This document shows positions 52,295-60,867 of a stretch of DNA of 64,000 nt, piece by piece. Within the stretch, counting starts at the first letter, position 1. Every line of letters starts with the position of its first letter. Made by a program: the position numbers and the translations under genes. This stretch comes from Myxococcota bacterium (lineage in GTDB: Bacteria > Myxococcota_C > UBA6777), in the NCBI GenBank assembly GCA_023150835.1, contig JAKLKB010000002.1:62001-126000 (forward strand). The letters are read 5' to 3'. The notes under the pieces are model-generated. The model saw nothing but the letters and a program-made list of their open reading frames with translations, was not told the origin of the DNA and did no database searches.

Positions 52295-53287
52295 CTATGC
52301 ACGCGTCTCGGCTTTGCGTAATTGTTGCAACAAGGCCGTCAGATCGGGCGGAAAGGGAGCCTCGATCTCGATGGCTTGTTGGGTCACAGGGTGCATAAAG
52401 CGCAAACGAAGGGCATGAAGGGCAAGGCGCTTGGATTCGGGGATCGGGAAACTAGGAAGCTTTCCACGGATGCGGCAGGCTTTGGCGTAAACCTTATCAC
52501 CGAGCAAAGGGCATCCCGCTTCGCTGAGATGGATACGGATCTGATGGGTGCGACCCGTCTCAAGGCGACAAGCGATCAAGGTTGCGTGCGCAAAGCGCTC
52601 CAAACAAGTGACGTGCGTGATCGCCTCTTTGGCATCGCGCCGTACGGCCTCGATCTCAGGAACAGAACCACGATAGCTATCCCCGCGATCTTCGGCGATC
52701 CACGAGCGGATCGTCCCATCCGTCGGGTGTCCTGCGACGATCGCACGATATTCGCGTTGGGCTTGATGGCTCACAAACTGCTCTTTGAGGGCGTCTTTGA
52801 TCTCTCGGCTGCGCGCAAAGATCATCACCCCGCTGCTGTCTTTGTCGAGCCGATGGACCAGAAACAACGGGTCTTTGGCGCGCCCTTTTCGGATATGTTG
52901 CAACGCACCACGCGTCAACATCTCTGCGCTCGGTTCTCCCGCTTGCTCGGCATAAGCATACGAAAGAAGATCGGTGGGTTTGTCGATCACCACCAAGTGT
53001 TCGTCCACAAACAACAGCCTTGCAGGATCGAGTTCTCCAGTCAAAACGCGGCGTGGCGTACTCATGCGTACCTGCAAGATATCCCCGTGTTTCGGGCGCG
53101 ATGCAGGATCCTCCACGCGCTCGTCGTCCAGATAGACCTTGCCACTCCACACCAGTCTTCGTGCAGCGTTCCAGCTTAGTGTCGTGGGCGCATAACGCCG
53201 CAACAAGGCCGCGATCGTTTCTTCGCGATCTTCTGTCGTGATCGGATGCGACCATTGATCGGGTTGATTTGCCGTTGTATCGGTCAC
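52295..53287 (-). CDS. RluA-family RNA pseudouridine synthase
   Basis: A 330-residue protein. GTG 53287 has GGAG 9 bases upstream; longer frames lack a site. An N-terminal S4-like domain (SWNAARRLVWSGKVYLDDERV) precedes the catalytic domain with VIDKPTDLLSY, then FLVHRLDKDSSGVMIFARS (catalytic Asp in HRLDKDSSG) and the late GRTHQIRIHLSEAGCPLLGD motif, all diagnostic for RluA/RluC/RluD. It converts uridines to pseudouridine, probably in 23S rRNA; the exact site is not predictable. Divergent from the gene at 53493. Confidence 0.93.
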   Translation of the reverse strand: MTDTTANQPDQWSHPITTEDREETIAALLRRYAPTTLSWNAARRLVWSGKVYLDDERVEDPASRPKHGDILQVRMSTPRRVLTGELDPARLLFVDEHLVVIDKPTDLLSYAYAEQAGEPSAEMLTRGALQHIRKGRAKDPLFLVHRLDKDSSGVMIFARSREIKDALKEQFVSHQAQREYRAIVAGHPTDGTIRSWIAEDRGDSYRGSVPEIEAVRRDAKEAITHVTCLERFAHATLIACRLETGRTHQIRIHLSEAGCPLLGDKVYAKACRIRGKLPSFPIPESKRLALHALRLRFMHPVTQQAIEIEAPFPPDLTALLQQLRKAETRA

Positions 53288-53492
53288 TTGTCGATTCTCC
53301 TTTAGCTCTTGCGGTATGCTGTCGCCCAAAACGCCGGATTTGGGCTTGTGTACGACGAGTTGTTTTTCCAGCGACCTGACGCGCCGTTTTTGGGCTTGTG
53401 TACGGCGGTCCAAGATTGTATGTTGCAGGGCGCGTTTTGAAAAGCCACCTATCCCCGAGCGCATCGGACTTTGCGCGCACAAGAGAGAGGGC

Positions 53493-54581
53493 ATGATGCC
53501 CATGCACAACACCTTGCACCCTTCGCCATCCAATCCAGCCCCGTTTTTGCCCTCCGAACGAAAGGTCGTGGATGCTGTGATGGAGATGTTGTGCAAAGAA
53601 GATCCCGCAGCCTACGCCATCCTGCTGCAAGGTGAAGGGCGCTTGATACGTCTGAGCCTGCTTTTACGAGATTATCCATCGCTGCGTTCTCAAGAAGATC
53701 TCGGCCCCTATCACCGCGACACGGACAGCTTGATCGACACGTTGTGTTATCTCGATCCGCTCGAACTCAAACTACGGATGCCGAGCAAGGCTGTTCTGGT
53801 CGAAAGCTATATGCTCACCAAAGCCCAACACCTCAAAGGTTTGTTGTTGTCGGTGCATGGGCTTCCACCGACCGAGCGACGCAACGCCTTGCGCAGCGCG
53901 TTATTTTTCGAAGTGAGCAACATCATCCACACGTATCTGCTGTATCAGTTGTTGTTGGATGTGATCCTTGACGAACATCTGGATCGAGAGATCAAGCGCC
54001 ATTCTGCGCGTTATTTGATCGCGTTGTGGGACACCTGCGCCGCCCAAGAAGAGCTATCGGGTTTTTTCCACATCATCCGCTCGCTGTGGGACGCACGCAT
54101 CCATATCCGCGTTCGCTACGGCACCTTGCTTGGCACCGACGAACTGCTTCAGCTACTCGAAGCCGAATGCGATCCGTTGATCCTCGAACACTTTATGGAT
54201 CGCGATCTCTCCGAAGAAGAAGCCGCAGCTTTTCAAGAGTTTTTGTTTGGCTTGACCTATGAAGAACTCTTGCGCTTGCGCGACACCATGAAAAGCCAAG
54301 GCATGCGCGTGATCTCCTCGCAAGAAGTATCACAGATGCTTTCGCTGCCCAAACCCACCCAAAGCCACTACTTCGGAATGGAACAAGATCCCCACGAAGT
54401 GTATCGCTCTTACAAGCGACGGCGTTTTCAAGCCCGTTATCGGCTCAAAAACAGCCTCGAAGGACCTCGACGCACAGCCGAAGAATACTTGGTCTTGTGG
54501 ATCTTGCGCGATCACACGGAAGGTGCGAGGTCAAGCCAAGAGATCGCTGTGCCGTTGGTGCGCGATCTCGATCCGTCTTGA
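53493..54581 (+). CDS. Conserved-looking helical protein of unknown function
   Basis: A 362-residue soluble, mostly alpha-helical protein. The ATG at 53493 (or 53496) follows GAGAGAGG. No signal peptide or TM segment. Features: SERKVVDAVMEMLCKEDPAAY near the start, a CDPLILEHFMDRDLSEEEAAAF acidic segment and a basic C-terminal patch (YRSYKRRRFQARYRLK). I do not recognise a family. It is divergent from the pseudouridine synthase and convergent with rpsT. Confidence 0.55.
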   Translation: MMPMHNTLHPSPSNPAPFLPSERKVVDAVMEMLCKEDPAAYAILLQGEGRLIRLSLLLRDYPSLRSQEDLGPYHRDTDSLIDTLCYLDPLELKLRMPSKAVLVESYMLTKAQHLKGLLLSVHGLPPTERRNALRSALFFEVSNIIHTYLLYQLLLDVILDEHLDREIKRHSARYLIALWDTCAAQEELSGFFHIIRSLWDARIHIRVRYGTLLGTDELLQLLEAECDPLILEHFMDRDLSEEEAAAFQEFLFGLTYEELLRLRDTMKSQGMRVISSQEVSQMLSLPKPTQSHYFGMEQDPHEVYRSYKRRRFQARYRLKNSLEGPRRTAEEYLVLWILRDHTEGARSSQEIAVPLVRDLDPS

Positions 54582-54684
54582 AGAGGAAAGAAGGGAAGGT
54601 ATGCGAAGCAAACGCGAGCCACAAAAGCGATCGGGCGATGCGATCAAGGCAGGTCGTGATCATGGGGGGCGTCAAGAGGCAGGC

Positions 54685-54951
54685 TTAGGCTTGGGCGTGA
54701 TGAACCAACTTCATCAGGCGGGAGATGTAGCGGGAAGCCGTGTTCTTGTGGATGATGCCTTTCGAGGCGACGTGGCCGATCATCTTGACGGCAGCTTGCA
54801 GGTTGCCCTTGGCGGCGTCGAGGTTGCGTTCACTGACGGATTTGCGTACTTTTTTGATGGCTGTACGCATGGTGGATTTCCAGTAGCGATTGCGCGCACG
54901 GCGCTTGATGTTTTGACGCAATCGTTTCAAGGCAGACTTGCAGTTGGCCAT
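54685..54951 (-). CDS. rpsT: 30S ribosomal protein S20
   Basis: An 88-residue basic protein with the full S20 pattern: MANCKSALKRLRQNIKRRARN, then STMRTAIKKVRKSV and KGIIHKNTASRYISRLMKLV. It binds 16S rRNA in the 30S subunit body. Monocistronic on the minus strand; it faces the prepilin gene. In many bacteria S20 represses its own translation, but no leader motif was resolved here. Confidence 0.97.
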   Translation of the reverse strand: MANCKSALKRLRQNIKRRARNRYWKSTMRTAIKKVRKSVSERNLDAAKGNLQAAVKMIGHVASKGIIHKNTASRYISRLMKLVHHAQA

Positions 54952-55151
54952 GTTCTCGCTTCTCCGATCTTGTTTTTCTCACGCCCTTGCAAGCGGGGCT
55001 TGTGGGGGAGTGTTTTTTCTTTTTTCGTACGCTGATCTTGTGCAACACAAATAAGGTACACTCGGGAGGCAGGTTTTTACCAGCCTCTTCCAAAGATGTC
55101 AAGCGAAAAGGCACGTTGGTTTGTTTTCAAGGCAAAGGAGCGCTCCCCACC

Positions 55152-55847
55152 ATGTTCAAACGTCCCTTCCAACCCAAGAACCTTTGGTTTTTTGCACCCC
55201 CACCGCTCGCATCAAAACCATCGCAGCTATCGAGAGTATCGCGCTTGTATCGCGCTCACCACCCGAACACCCAAGGAGGATTCGGGCTGATCGAAGTCGT
55301 CCTGTCGATCGCCATCGTCGGTGTTCTGCTCGGGATCGCGATCCCTGTGGGCCGCCATTATGGCCGACTCTCTAGGAGTTCCGAGGCTGTAACCAATCTA
55401 GGCCGTCTGTTTGCGGGTTCTCGCAACTATTACGAGCGATCCATACGCACTCCACTTGGGAAAGAACTCAAAAAGCGACACTTTCCCTCTACCGCCAAAA
55501 GCCGCCAAAAAGAAGGCGATTTTGCAGCCAAACCTGCCGGGATGCCATGCAGCCTCGGTAGTGCCCAATATCCCGCGGCTTCGACCGCGTGGAACGAAGC
55601 GGACGAGCCTTGGCGAGATCTCGGCTTTTCCATCGAAAGCGCTCATTTCTTCCGCTACTTGTACGCATCAGAACTCAGTTGCACCAACAGCGCACTCGTC
55701 AAAGGCCAAGCCTGCTTTCATGCCCAAGCCCAAGGAGACCTCGATTGCAACGGCGTCCGAAGTTTTTACTCTCTTCACGGCGGATTCGATCAAATGAGCG
55801 GCGACGTGGTGCGGGGTTCCATTCTTGTGCATCGACGGGGCGAATGA
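55152..55847 (+). CDS. Type IV pilin/type II pseudopilin-like protein
   Basis: A 231-residue protein. A long (about 40-residue) basic leader ends at a prepilin peptidase site, QGGFGLIEVVLSIAIVGVLL: Gly then Phe at +1, Glu at +5, and a hydrophobic helix. The mature part has four Cys (CSLG, CTNS, CFHA, CNGV) and Tyr/Phe-rich strands. The ATG at 55152 follows AAAGGAG at 11 bases, a loose fit. No other pilus genes adjoin. It may be a minor pilin or a secretion pseudopilin. Confidence 0.75.
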   Translation: MFKRPFQPKNLWFFAPPPLASKPSQLSRVSRLYRAHHPNTQGGFGLIEVVLSIAIVGVLLGIAIPVGRHYGRLSRSSEAVTNLGRLFAGSRNYYERSIRTPLGKELKKRHFPSTAKSRQKEGDFAAKPAGMPCSLGSAQYPAASTAWNEADEPWRDLGFSIESAHFFRYLYASELSCTNSALVKGQACFHAQAQGDLDCNGVRSFYSLHGGFDQMSGDVVRGSILVHRRGE

Positions 55848-56005
55848 ACGTACACAGCAATCGGACATTCTATGGGTTTGTTCGTTGGGGCGGTGGGTGC
55901 TTGAGACTCGACGGGTGGAGAGGCAACAAGCAGCGAGCAGACACGTTGTTGATTTGAGCGTTGGGGCATCGGGATACGCACAAAGATCGGATGTTGCGGT
56001 TGGCG

Positions 56006-56473
56006 CTATCGTCGACGTTGGAGAGCTTGCGCGATCTGACGTTGTGCTTCGCGTTTTGCGATATCTTGGCGTTGATCGTGTAGCTTCTTTCCTTTGCAAA
56101 GACCGAGATCGACTTTGACCCACGAACCTTGGAAATAAAAACGCAACGGGATCAACGTGTACCCTTCGAGGCGGGCTTCTTGAGCGAGCCGAAGGATCTG
56201 TCGTTTGTGCAACAAGAGCTTGCGGGGGCGCTCGGGATCGTGGTTAAAGCGATTTCCTTGGAGGTATTCTTTGATGTGTACGCTGTGGAGCCACATCTCG
56301 CCGTCTTCGACAGAAGCATACGCATCCGTAAAGTTGATCTGCCCCATCCGTAGGGATTTGACCTCGGTCCCGGTGAGTTGAATCCCTACTTCCAAGGTTT
56401 CTTCGACGGTATAATTGTGCCGTGCGCGTCGATTTTCCGCGATCAGGCGTTCTTTGGTCGTGCCTTTGGCCAT
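56006..56473 (-). CDS. smpB: SsrA-binding protein
   Basis: A 155-residue protein with SmpB landmarks: IAENRRARHNYTVEETLEVGI, TGTEVKSLRMGQINFTDAYA, LLLHKRQILRLAQEARLEGYTLIP, and the C-terminal basic tail starting KKLHDQRQDIAKREAQ. It delivers tmRNA to stalled ribosomes. The ATG at 56473 follows AAGGA at 9 bases. It lies third after panB and panC on the same strand. The tmRNA gene itself was not found in the adjoining intergenic stretches. Confidence 0.96.
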   Translation of the reverse strand: MAKGTTKERLIAENRRARHNYTVEETLEVGIQLTGTEVKSLRMGQINFTDAYASVEDGEMWLHSVHIKEYLQGNRFNHDPERPRKLLLHKRQILRLAQEARLEGYTLIPLRFYFQGSWVKVDLGLCKGKKLHDQRQDIAKREAQRQIAQALQRRR

Positions 56474-56607
56474 CTCTTCTGTTCCTTCAAAGTTGATCAT
56501 TTCTGATCGACCAAGTGTGATTCGCTCTCCGTTGATGCTCCGTCCCCGATGGGATAGAGATGCAACTCTCGAACGCATCGCGCTTTGCCTGCGCGCTCCG
56601 ACAACGA

Positions 56608-57489
56608 TCAAACCGAAGCAGGGGGAAGTCCACACGCTCCGCCAAGCGGAGCATTGTCGATCAATCGAGCGCGTCCCAAATAGGCCGCCACAAACAGCCG
56701 ATCTTCGGACTTAACCGCGCCTTCGACAGTATGTAATCCCACAGGATCGCGCACTTCCACATAATCGATCTCGATCCCTGAGATCGATTCGAGGATCGCA
56801 CGCGCAACCCCAAGCAAGTGCTTTGCATCACGCTCTCCTGCGGCAAAACGCAAACGCGCCTCCGTGAGCGCACGACTCAAGGCGCGTGCAGACATCCGTT
56901 GATCGGGATCAAGGTAAGCATTCCGCGAGGACATCGCCAAACCATCGGCTTCTCGAACGATCGGCCCACCAAGCACCTCCACAGGAAATCGCAGATCCCG
57001 CACCATCTGTCGGATCGCCACCAGTTGTTGAAAATCTTTCTCTCCAAAGATCGCGATATCGGGCTGAACGATCAAAAAAAGCTTGCAAACCACCGTCGTC
57101 ACGCCTCGAAAGTGGATCGGGCGGCTCACACCACACAGCGGCTGGGTGACTTCCATCACTTCGACAAAAGTCTGCGCACCTTGCGGATACATCGCTTCGA
57201 CCGAAGGAACAAACACCAACGCCTCTCCCACACTTCGGATCTTCGCCAGATCTCCCGCAAGATCACGCGGGTATGCGCTCAGATCTTCGGAAGGACCGAA
57301 CTGTGTGGGGTTAACAAAGATGCTCACAACCAGCCGATCACAACAAGCCAGCGCCTGCCGCATCAAAGACAAATGCCCCTCGTGTAAGTAGCCCATCGTT
57401 GGGACAAAACCGATCCGCTTGCCTTCTCGACGCCACGTCGCAACCTGCGACCGAACTTCTGCGATCTCTTGCACAACCCTCGAATCCAT
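56608..57489 (-). CDS. panC: Pantothenate synthetase
   Basis: A 293-residue enzyme that joins pantoate and beta-alanine with ATP. The nucleotide-binding signature FVPTMGYLHEGHLSLM and the VSIFVNPTQFGPSEDL loop are intact, as are AIFGEKDFQQL and the AMSSRNAYL motif. The ATG at 57489 has GGAAAGG 9 bases upstream; an upstream in-frame TTG/GTG is possible. It follows panB by 58 bases on the same strand. Confidence 0.97.
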   Translation of the reverse strand: MDSRVVQEIAEVRSQVATWRREGKRIGFVPTMGYLHEGHLSLMRQALACCDRLVVSIFVNPTQFGPSEDLSAYPRDLAGDLAKIRSVGEALVFVPSVEAMYPQGAQTFVEVMEVTQPLCGVSRPIHFRGVTTVVCKLFLIVQPDIAIFGEKDFQQLVAIRQMVRDLRFPVEVLGGPIVREADGLAMSSRNAYLDPDQRMSARALSRALTEARLRFAAGERDAKHLLGVARAILESISGIEIDYVEVRDPVGLHTVEGAVKSEDRLFVAAYLGRARLIDNAPLGGACGLPPASV

Positions 57490-57547
57490 CACCCACAACC
57501 TTTCCACCACAACACGCCGAGATCCATCGACAAGCCACTCCTGTCTA

Positions 57548-58765
57548 TCAAAAGAAGGAGTGCTCGGATCGCGGAAACTCCGCCTGTTTCACCTCGTCGC
57601 GATAAGTCTGCACGGCCTCGGAGATCGAGGTAAACAGATCAGCATAATGCTTGACAAATCGCGGCTTAAAATCAGGGGACATCCCCAAGAGATCGTAGAT
57701 CACCAACACTTGTCCGTCACATTCAACGCCCGCACCGATCCCGATCGTCGGGATCGACAGAGACGCCGTAATCTCCGAAGCCAGCGCCGCAGGAATCCCC
57801 TCCAGCACAATCGAACACACCCCCGCCTCTTGCAACGCGATCGCGCTGCGTTTGATCGCCTGTGCTTGTTCAGGCGCACGCCCCTGCACGACAAAACCGC
57901 CCATCGCATGGACACTTTGGGGTGTCAACCCAAGATGCCCCACCACCGGGATCCCCGCACGAACCAACGCCGCGATCTGCGGGACGACTTCTTCTCCGCC
58001 CTCCAACTTCACCGCATGCGCACCGCCTTCTTTCACCAATCGCCCAGCGCTTTCCAACGCTTGCGCTGGTGAGATCTGGTAGCTCATAAACGGCAGATCT
58101 CCCACCACCATCGCCCGCTTGGTCCCTCGCGCAACGCAACGTGTGTGGTAGATCATCTCGTCCAACGTCACCGACAAGGTGTTCTCCTGCCCCTGCACCA
58201 CCATCCCCAACGAATCGCCCACCAACAACATCTCGATGCCCGCCTCATCCAACAACCGCGCAAAGGTCGCATCATAGGCGGTCAACATCGTCAGCTTTTC
58301 GCCTCGCTGCTTCATCTCGCGCAGCGTTCGCACCGTGATCTTTCGCGGCTTTTTCGCAGGCTCGGCAGGACGCGGTATGGAAAGCGGGCGCTCCGCCTGA
58401 GGCACGTGTTCCGCATGCAAGCCCCCCTGCTCTTCGGCCTCAGGGGCCTCCATCCGCGCCAGAGCAGCCCCTTCTCGCAGAGAAGTCGAACGACGTTGAG
58501 ACGATGATGTGTGTAAAACCCGCAGCGTGGGAACCGAGTGTATCGCTGATGACTGCACATTTGTTTTCAGCCCAACTCGCGTCTCAGAGCGCGCCTCAGA
58601 GCGCATCTCAGAGCGCATCTCAGGGCGCATCTCAGGGCGCATCTCAGCTTGTGCGTTGGGGGGGTGGGGGGAGGCGGCGAAAGCATCGGAAGAATGGGAG
58701 GTGGGTGAGTGAAGAGCGAGGCTTTGTTGTTCTTTCTCTTCGATCAATCCGTGACGACCGTACAT
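57548..58765 (-). CDS. panB: Ketopantoate hydroxymethyltransferase with a 140-residue N-terminal extension
   Basis: A 405-residue PanB. The C-terminal 265 residues contain the full family pattern: [53 protein letters not shown] and [15 protein letters not shown]. It converts 2-oxoisovalerate to ketopantoate, the first committed step to pantothenate. The first 140 residues are unusual: low-complexity, with an EMRPEMR/EMRSEMR repeat (from an 11-12-bp unit near 58581-58640) and no known domain. The start at 58765 has AAGGAG 6 bases upstream, so the extension is probably translated; an internal start near residue 142 ([11 protein letters not shown]) would give the normal length. First of panB-panC-smpB. 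Confidence 0.93.
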   Translation of the reverse strand: MYGRHGLIEEKEQQSLALHSPTSHSSDAFAASPHPPNAQAEMRPEMRPEMRSEMRSEARSETRVGLKTNVQSSAIHSVPTLRVLHTSSSQRRSTSLREGAALARMEAPEAEEQGGLHAEHVPQAERPLSIPRPAEPAKKPRKITVRTLREMKQRGEKLTMLTAYDATFARLLDEAGIEMLLVGDSLGMVVQGQENTLSVTLDEMIYHTRCVARGTKRAMVVGDLPFMSYQISPAQALESAGRLVKEGGAHAVKLEGGEEVVPQIAALVRAGIPVVGHLGLTPQSVHAMGGFVVQGRAPEQAQAIKRSAIALQEAGVCSIVLEGIPAALASEITASLSIPTIGIGAGVECDGQVLVIYDLLGMSPDFKPRFVKHYADLFTSISEAVQTYRDEVKQAEFPRSEHSFF

Positions 58766-59185
58766 GTTGTTCTCCTTCTGTCTCTTTTGGGGTACAGAGG
58801 AACCTTTTACGAACCGTTGCTCGGCACGGTGATGCCCATGCCAAGGTCTTTTGTGGTCCGTCTCTGTCTCGCGGTGCGAATTCAGAGCGGTGTCTGTGAC
58901 GCGTGATTGCGTGTGAATGTCCGTGCGCTTTCATCTTCAAAACACACGGATGTTCGGGCGTTTGCGGTTGGAGCCTCTCTTCGAGGAGATGGCCCGTGCG
59001 TCGTTTGGATGTCGGGGGATGAGATCCGCTGCGGGTATCTCGCCCAAGGCACAAGAAACGCGCATCGCAAACGCAGAAAACACTCGCATCATAGAGATCT
59101 CTTTTTGCAGGCGCAAGAGAGAAGCAGACAGCGCGCAACAAAAGGAGTGAACAAACATGAATCATGCGAAGGAGTGAACAAACGC
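58766..59185. other. Non-coding stretch upstream of panB
   Basis: About 420 bases; no gene with a ribosome binding site was found. It should hold the panB-panC promoter, but no clear -35/-10 pair was read. Confidence 0.4.
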
Positions 59186-59375
59186 GGATCGTGCGATGTG
59201 TTGGAGGATATAAGGGATGAGGTGGCCGCGTTGTGCGGCCTCTTTCACCAGAGGAAGGAGAAGCACGGATCATGCGATGTGTTGGAGGATATAGAGGTGA
59301 CCGCGTTGTACGGCCTCTTTCACCAGAGGAAGGAGAAGCACGGATCATGCGATGTGTTGGGAGGTGTGGGAAAGC
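59186..59375 (+). repeat. 75-81-bp tandem repeat, 2.4 copies
   Basis: GGATCATGCGATGTGTTGGA starts at 59186, 59267 and 59342 (periods 81 and 75), each followed by GAGGATATA, CGCGTTGT-CGGCCTCTTTC and ACCAGAGGAAGGAGAAGCAC. The third copy is truncated. Open frames on both strands are repeat artefacts. No gene was found. Confidence 0.85.
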
Positions 59376-59479
59376 AAAAGCGAGCAACGAAGGAAGAGCG
59401 GGTGGGATGATTTGCAAGGGAACCAAAAAAGGCAGACAGGTTCTTGAGGCTATCGACCTTTTGGTGACATAGACCGAGC

Positions 59480-59959
59480 TTACTTCTTGGGTTTTTTCTC
59501 TGCCTTTGCGGGAGCAGCTTTTTTCTCTGCTTTTGCGGGAGCGGCTTTTTTCTCTGCCTTTGCGGGAGCGGCTTTTTTCTCTGCCTTTGCGGGAGCGGCT
59601 TTTTTCTCTGCTTTTGCGGCTTCTTTTTTGGCGGGAGCGGCTTTCTTCTCTGCTTTTGCGGGGGCTTTTGCGCCTGCTTTTTTGGGATTGGCCACCACGT
59701 CTTTGAGATCAGAGCCTGCGCTGAAAGCAGGAACTGAACGAGCAGAGATCAAGAGTTCTTCCCCTGTTTTGGGGTGACGGCCTTTCTTCTCAGCGCGTTT
59801 TTTCACCGAAAAGGTGCCAAAGCCCTTGATCGCAATCTTCATTTCTTCGCCCAACGCTTCTTTGATGGTTTCAAAGATTTGCGTGAAAGACGCTTCCACA
59901 TCTTTTTTGGAGAGACCCGTTTTGTCAGCAACTTTCCCGATCAGTTCTTTCTTGTTCAT
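59480..59959 (-). CDS. HU-family DNA-binding protein with a histone H1-like lysine/alanine tail
   Basis: A 159-residue protein. Residues 1-91 are an HU/IHF fold (MNKKELIGKVADKTGLSKKD, FGTFSVKKRAEKKGRHPKTGE, VPAFSAGSDLKDVV). The tail (92-159) is Ala/Lys/Pro-rich with AAPAKAEKK repeats from tandem repeats at 59486-59660, like histone H1-like tails of Hc1 and AlgP. It probably compacts DNA; copy number of the tail can vary by slippage. The ATG at 59959 follows GGAG. Confidence 0.92.
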   Translation of the reverse strand: MNKKELIGKVADKTGLSKKDVEASFTQIFETIKEALGEEMKIAIKGFGTFSVKKRAEKKGRHPKTGEELLISARSVPAFSAGSDLKDVVANPKKAGAKAPAKAEKKAAPAKKEAAKAEKKAAPAKAEKKAAPAKAEKKAAPAKAEKKAAPAKAEKKPKK

Positions 59960-60040
59960 CAGAGATTCTCCTTGCTACATCAGATTCTTTGGAAGGGTAG
60001 TGAATGTTCCCATCACTACGCGGGCTACGCTCGCTGTTTT

Positions 60041-60071
60041 GTATCTAAACAACCTTTCGCCCTGTCGTCAA
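60041..60071 (-). promoter_or_regulatory. Possible promoter of the HU gene
   Basis: On the minus strand TTGACG (60071-60066) is followed 17-18 bases later by TTAGATAC (60048-60041). The -35 is good (5/6) but the -10 is weak (3/6). It lies about 85 bases upstream of the HU start, a plausible distance. Confidence 0.3.
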
Positions 60072-60366
60072 GAGAAAATCAAAAAAAAGTACGCGCAAAA
60101 GCTCCCGAGTGACCGCAAGGTCGCTTCACCCACCCTTCGATCGGCCCCAACGCTTCGCAGCACAAAAACATAACATTTTGATTTTGCTATACAAATCAAG
60201 CAATCACTCCTTCATCTCATTCCTTTCCAAGTCGCTTCCACAACCCCCACCAAACCAACAAGATCGCTCTCCTTTTGTCTGCTCTGTTTCGTCGCGTTTC
60301 TGCCTTCGGCAACGCATTTAGTGATGTAGATCACGGAACACTTGGCAATACCCCGCAAACAAGGAC

Positions 60367-60428
60367 GCGATCGCAAGATCGCGATCTGATGATCACGATC
60401 TTGTGATCGCAGAAAGGATCGCAGATCC
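60367..60428. other. Three consecutive GATC-containing hairpins
   Basis: Hairpin 1: GCGATC-GCAA-GATCGC (60367-60382, GNRA-type loop). Hairpin 2: GATCAC-GATCTT-GTGATC (60391-60408). Hairpin 3: GGATC-GCA-GATCC (60416-60428). Eight GATC sites fall in about 60 bases. The neighbouring 900-bp interval has no protein gene, so this may be a regulatory, packing or Dam-sensitive site. Confidence 0.6.
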
Positions 60429-60471
60429 TCCCCTCCCCCCCGCTTGATCAGTCACTGCCGATCTTTGGTGT

Positions 60472-60552
60472 TAAGTAAAGTATCCACGAAAAGCCCCATC
60501 CTTGGGGCAAGACCGCACCCGATCGCTCTGTCTTTTACTGAGCTTTTTTCAG
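60472..60552 (+). ncRNA. Candidate structured RNA
   Basis: An outer 6-bp pairing (AGTAAA at 60474-60479 with TTTACT at 60534-60539) encloses a perfect GCCCCA-TCCT-TGGGGC hairpin (60493-60508). The outer stem is followed by GAGCTTTTTTC, a U-rich end like a terminator. It matches no RNA family I know. It could be a small RNA or an attenuator; a chance fold cannot be excluded. Confidence 0.3.
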
Positions 60553-60867
60553 ATTGATCATGCCTTCTCTCCCGAATATGGGGGATGACAGAGAGTGCCT
60601 TTTGTTTTTTGCCGAACAGAGAAGATCAAACCTCCATCCAAAAGCCCCGATATCTCATTTCGTGGATGACATACGATCATACTTTTTCTTTGTTATATGA
60701 GAAATAAAAAATAAATAATATAGCGTTACTACCTATCAAAAAAGAGAGCCATCTTTCAAAGCAAAGGGTCTTTTTCTAAATTCGAAGACAAAATGGGAGG
60801 AGTTGGGAGATTCGGAGAGGGATCGGGGCGGCGATGAACGATCAAAAAGGAAGGAAGCAGCGATCTG
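60553..60867. other. AT-rich non-coding stretch
   Basis: About 315 bases, with the most AT-rich run of the window at 60685-60735 (TATATGAGAAATAAAAAATA and similar). A CTCTC...GAGAG inverted pair with CCC/GGG inner bases lies at 60572-60598, followed by TTTTGTTTTTT, and could be a terminator. No gene was seen. Confidence 0.4.

Noticed and set aside
55848-56005. tmRNA gene next to smpB
   Set aside because: The interval is only about 160 bases and shows neither a tRNA-like acceptor nor a tag-coding ORF; no tmRNA was found in the panC-smpB gap either.
60361-60760. Replication origin
   Set aside because: AT-rich run and GATC cluster are suggestive, but only one weak DnaA-box-like site (TATCCACGA) was seen and no dnaA, dnaN or rpmH neighbour is present.
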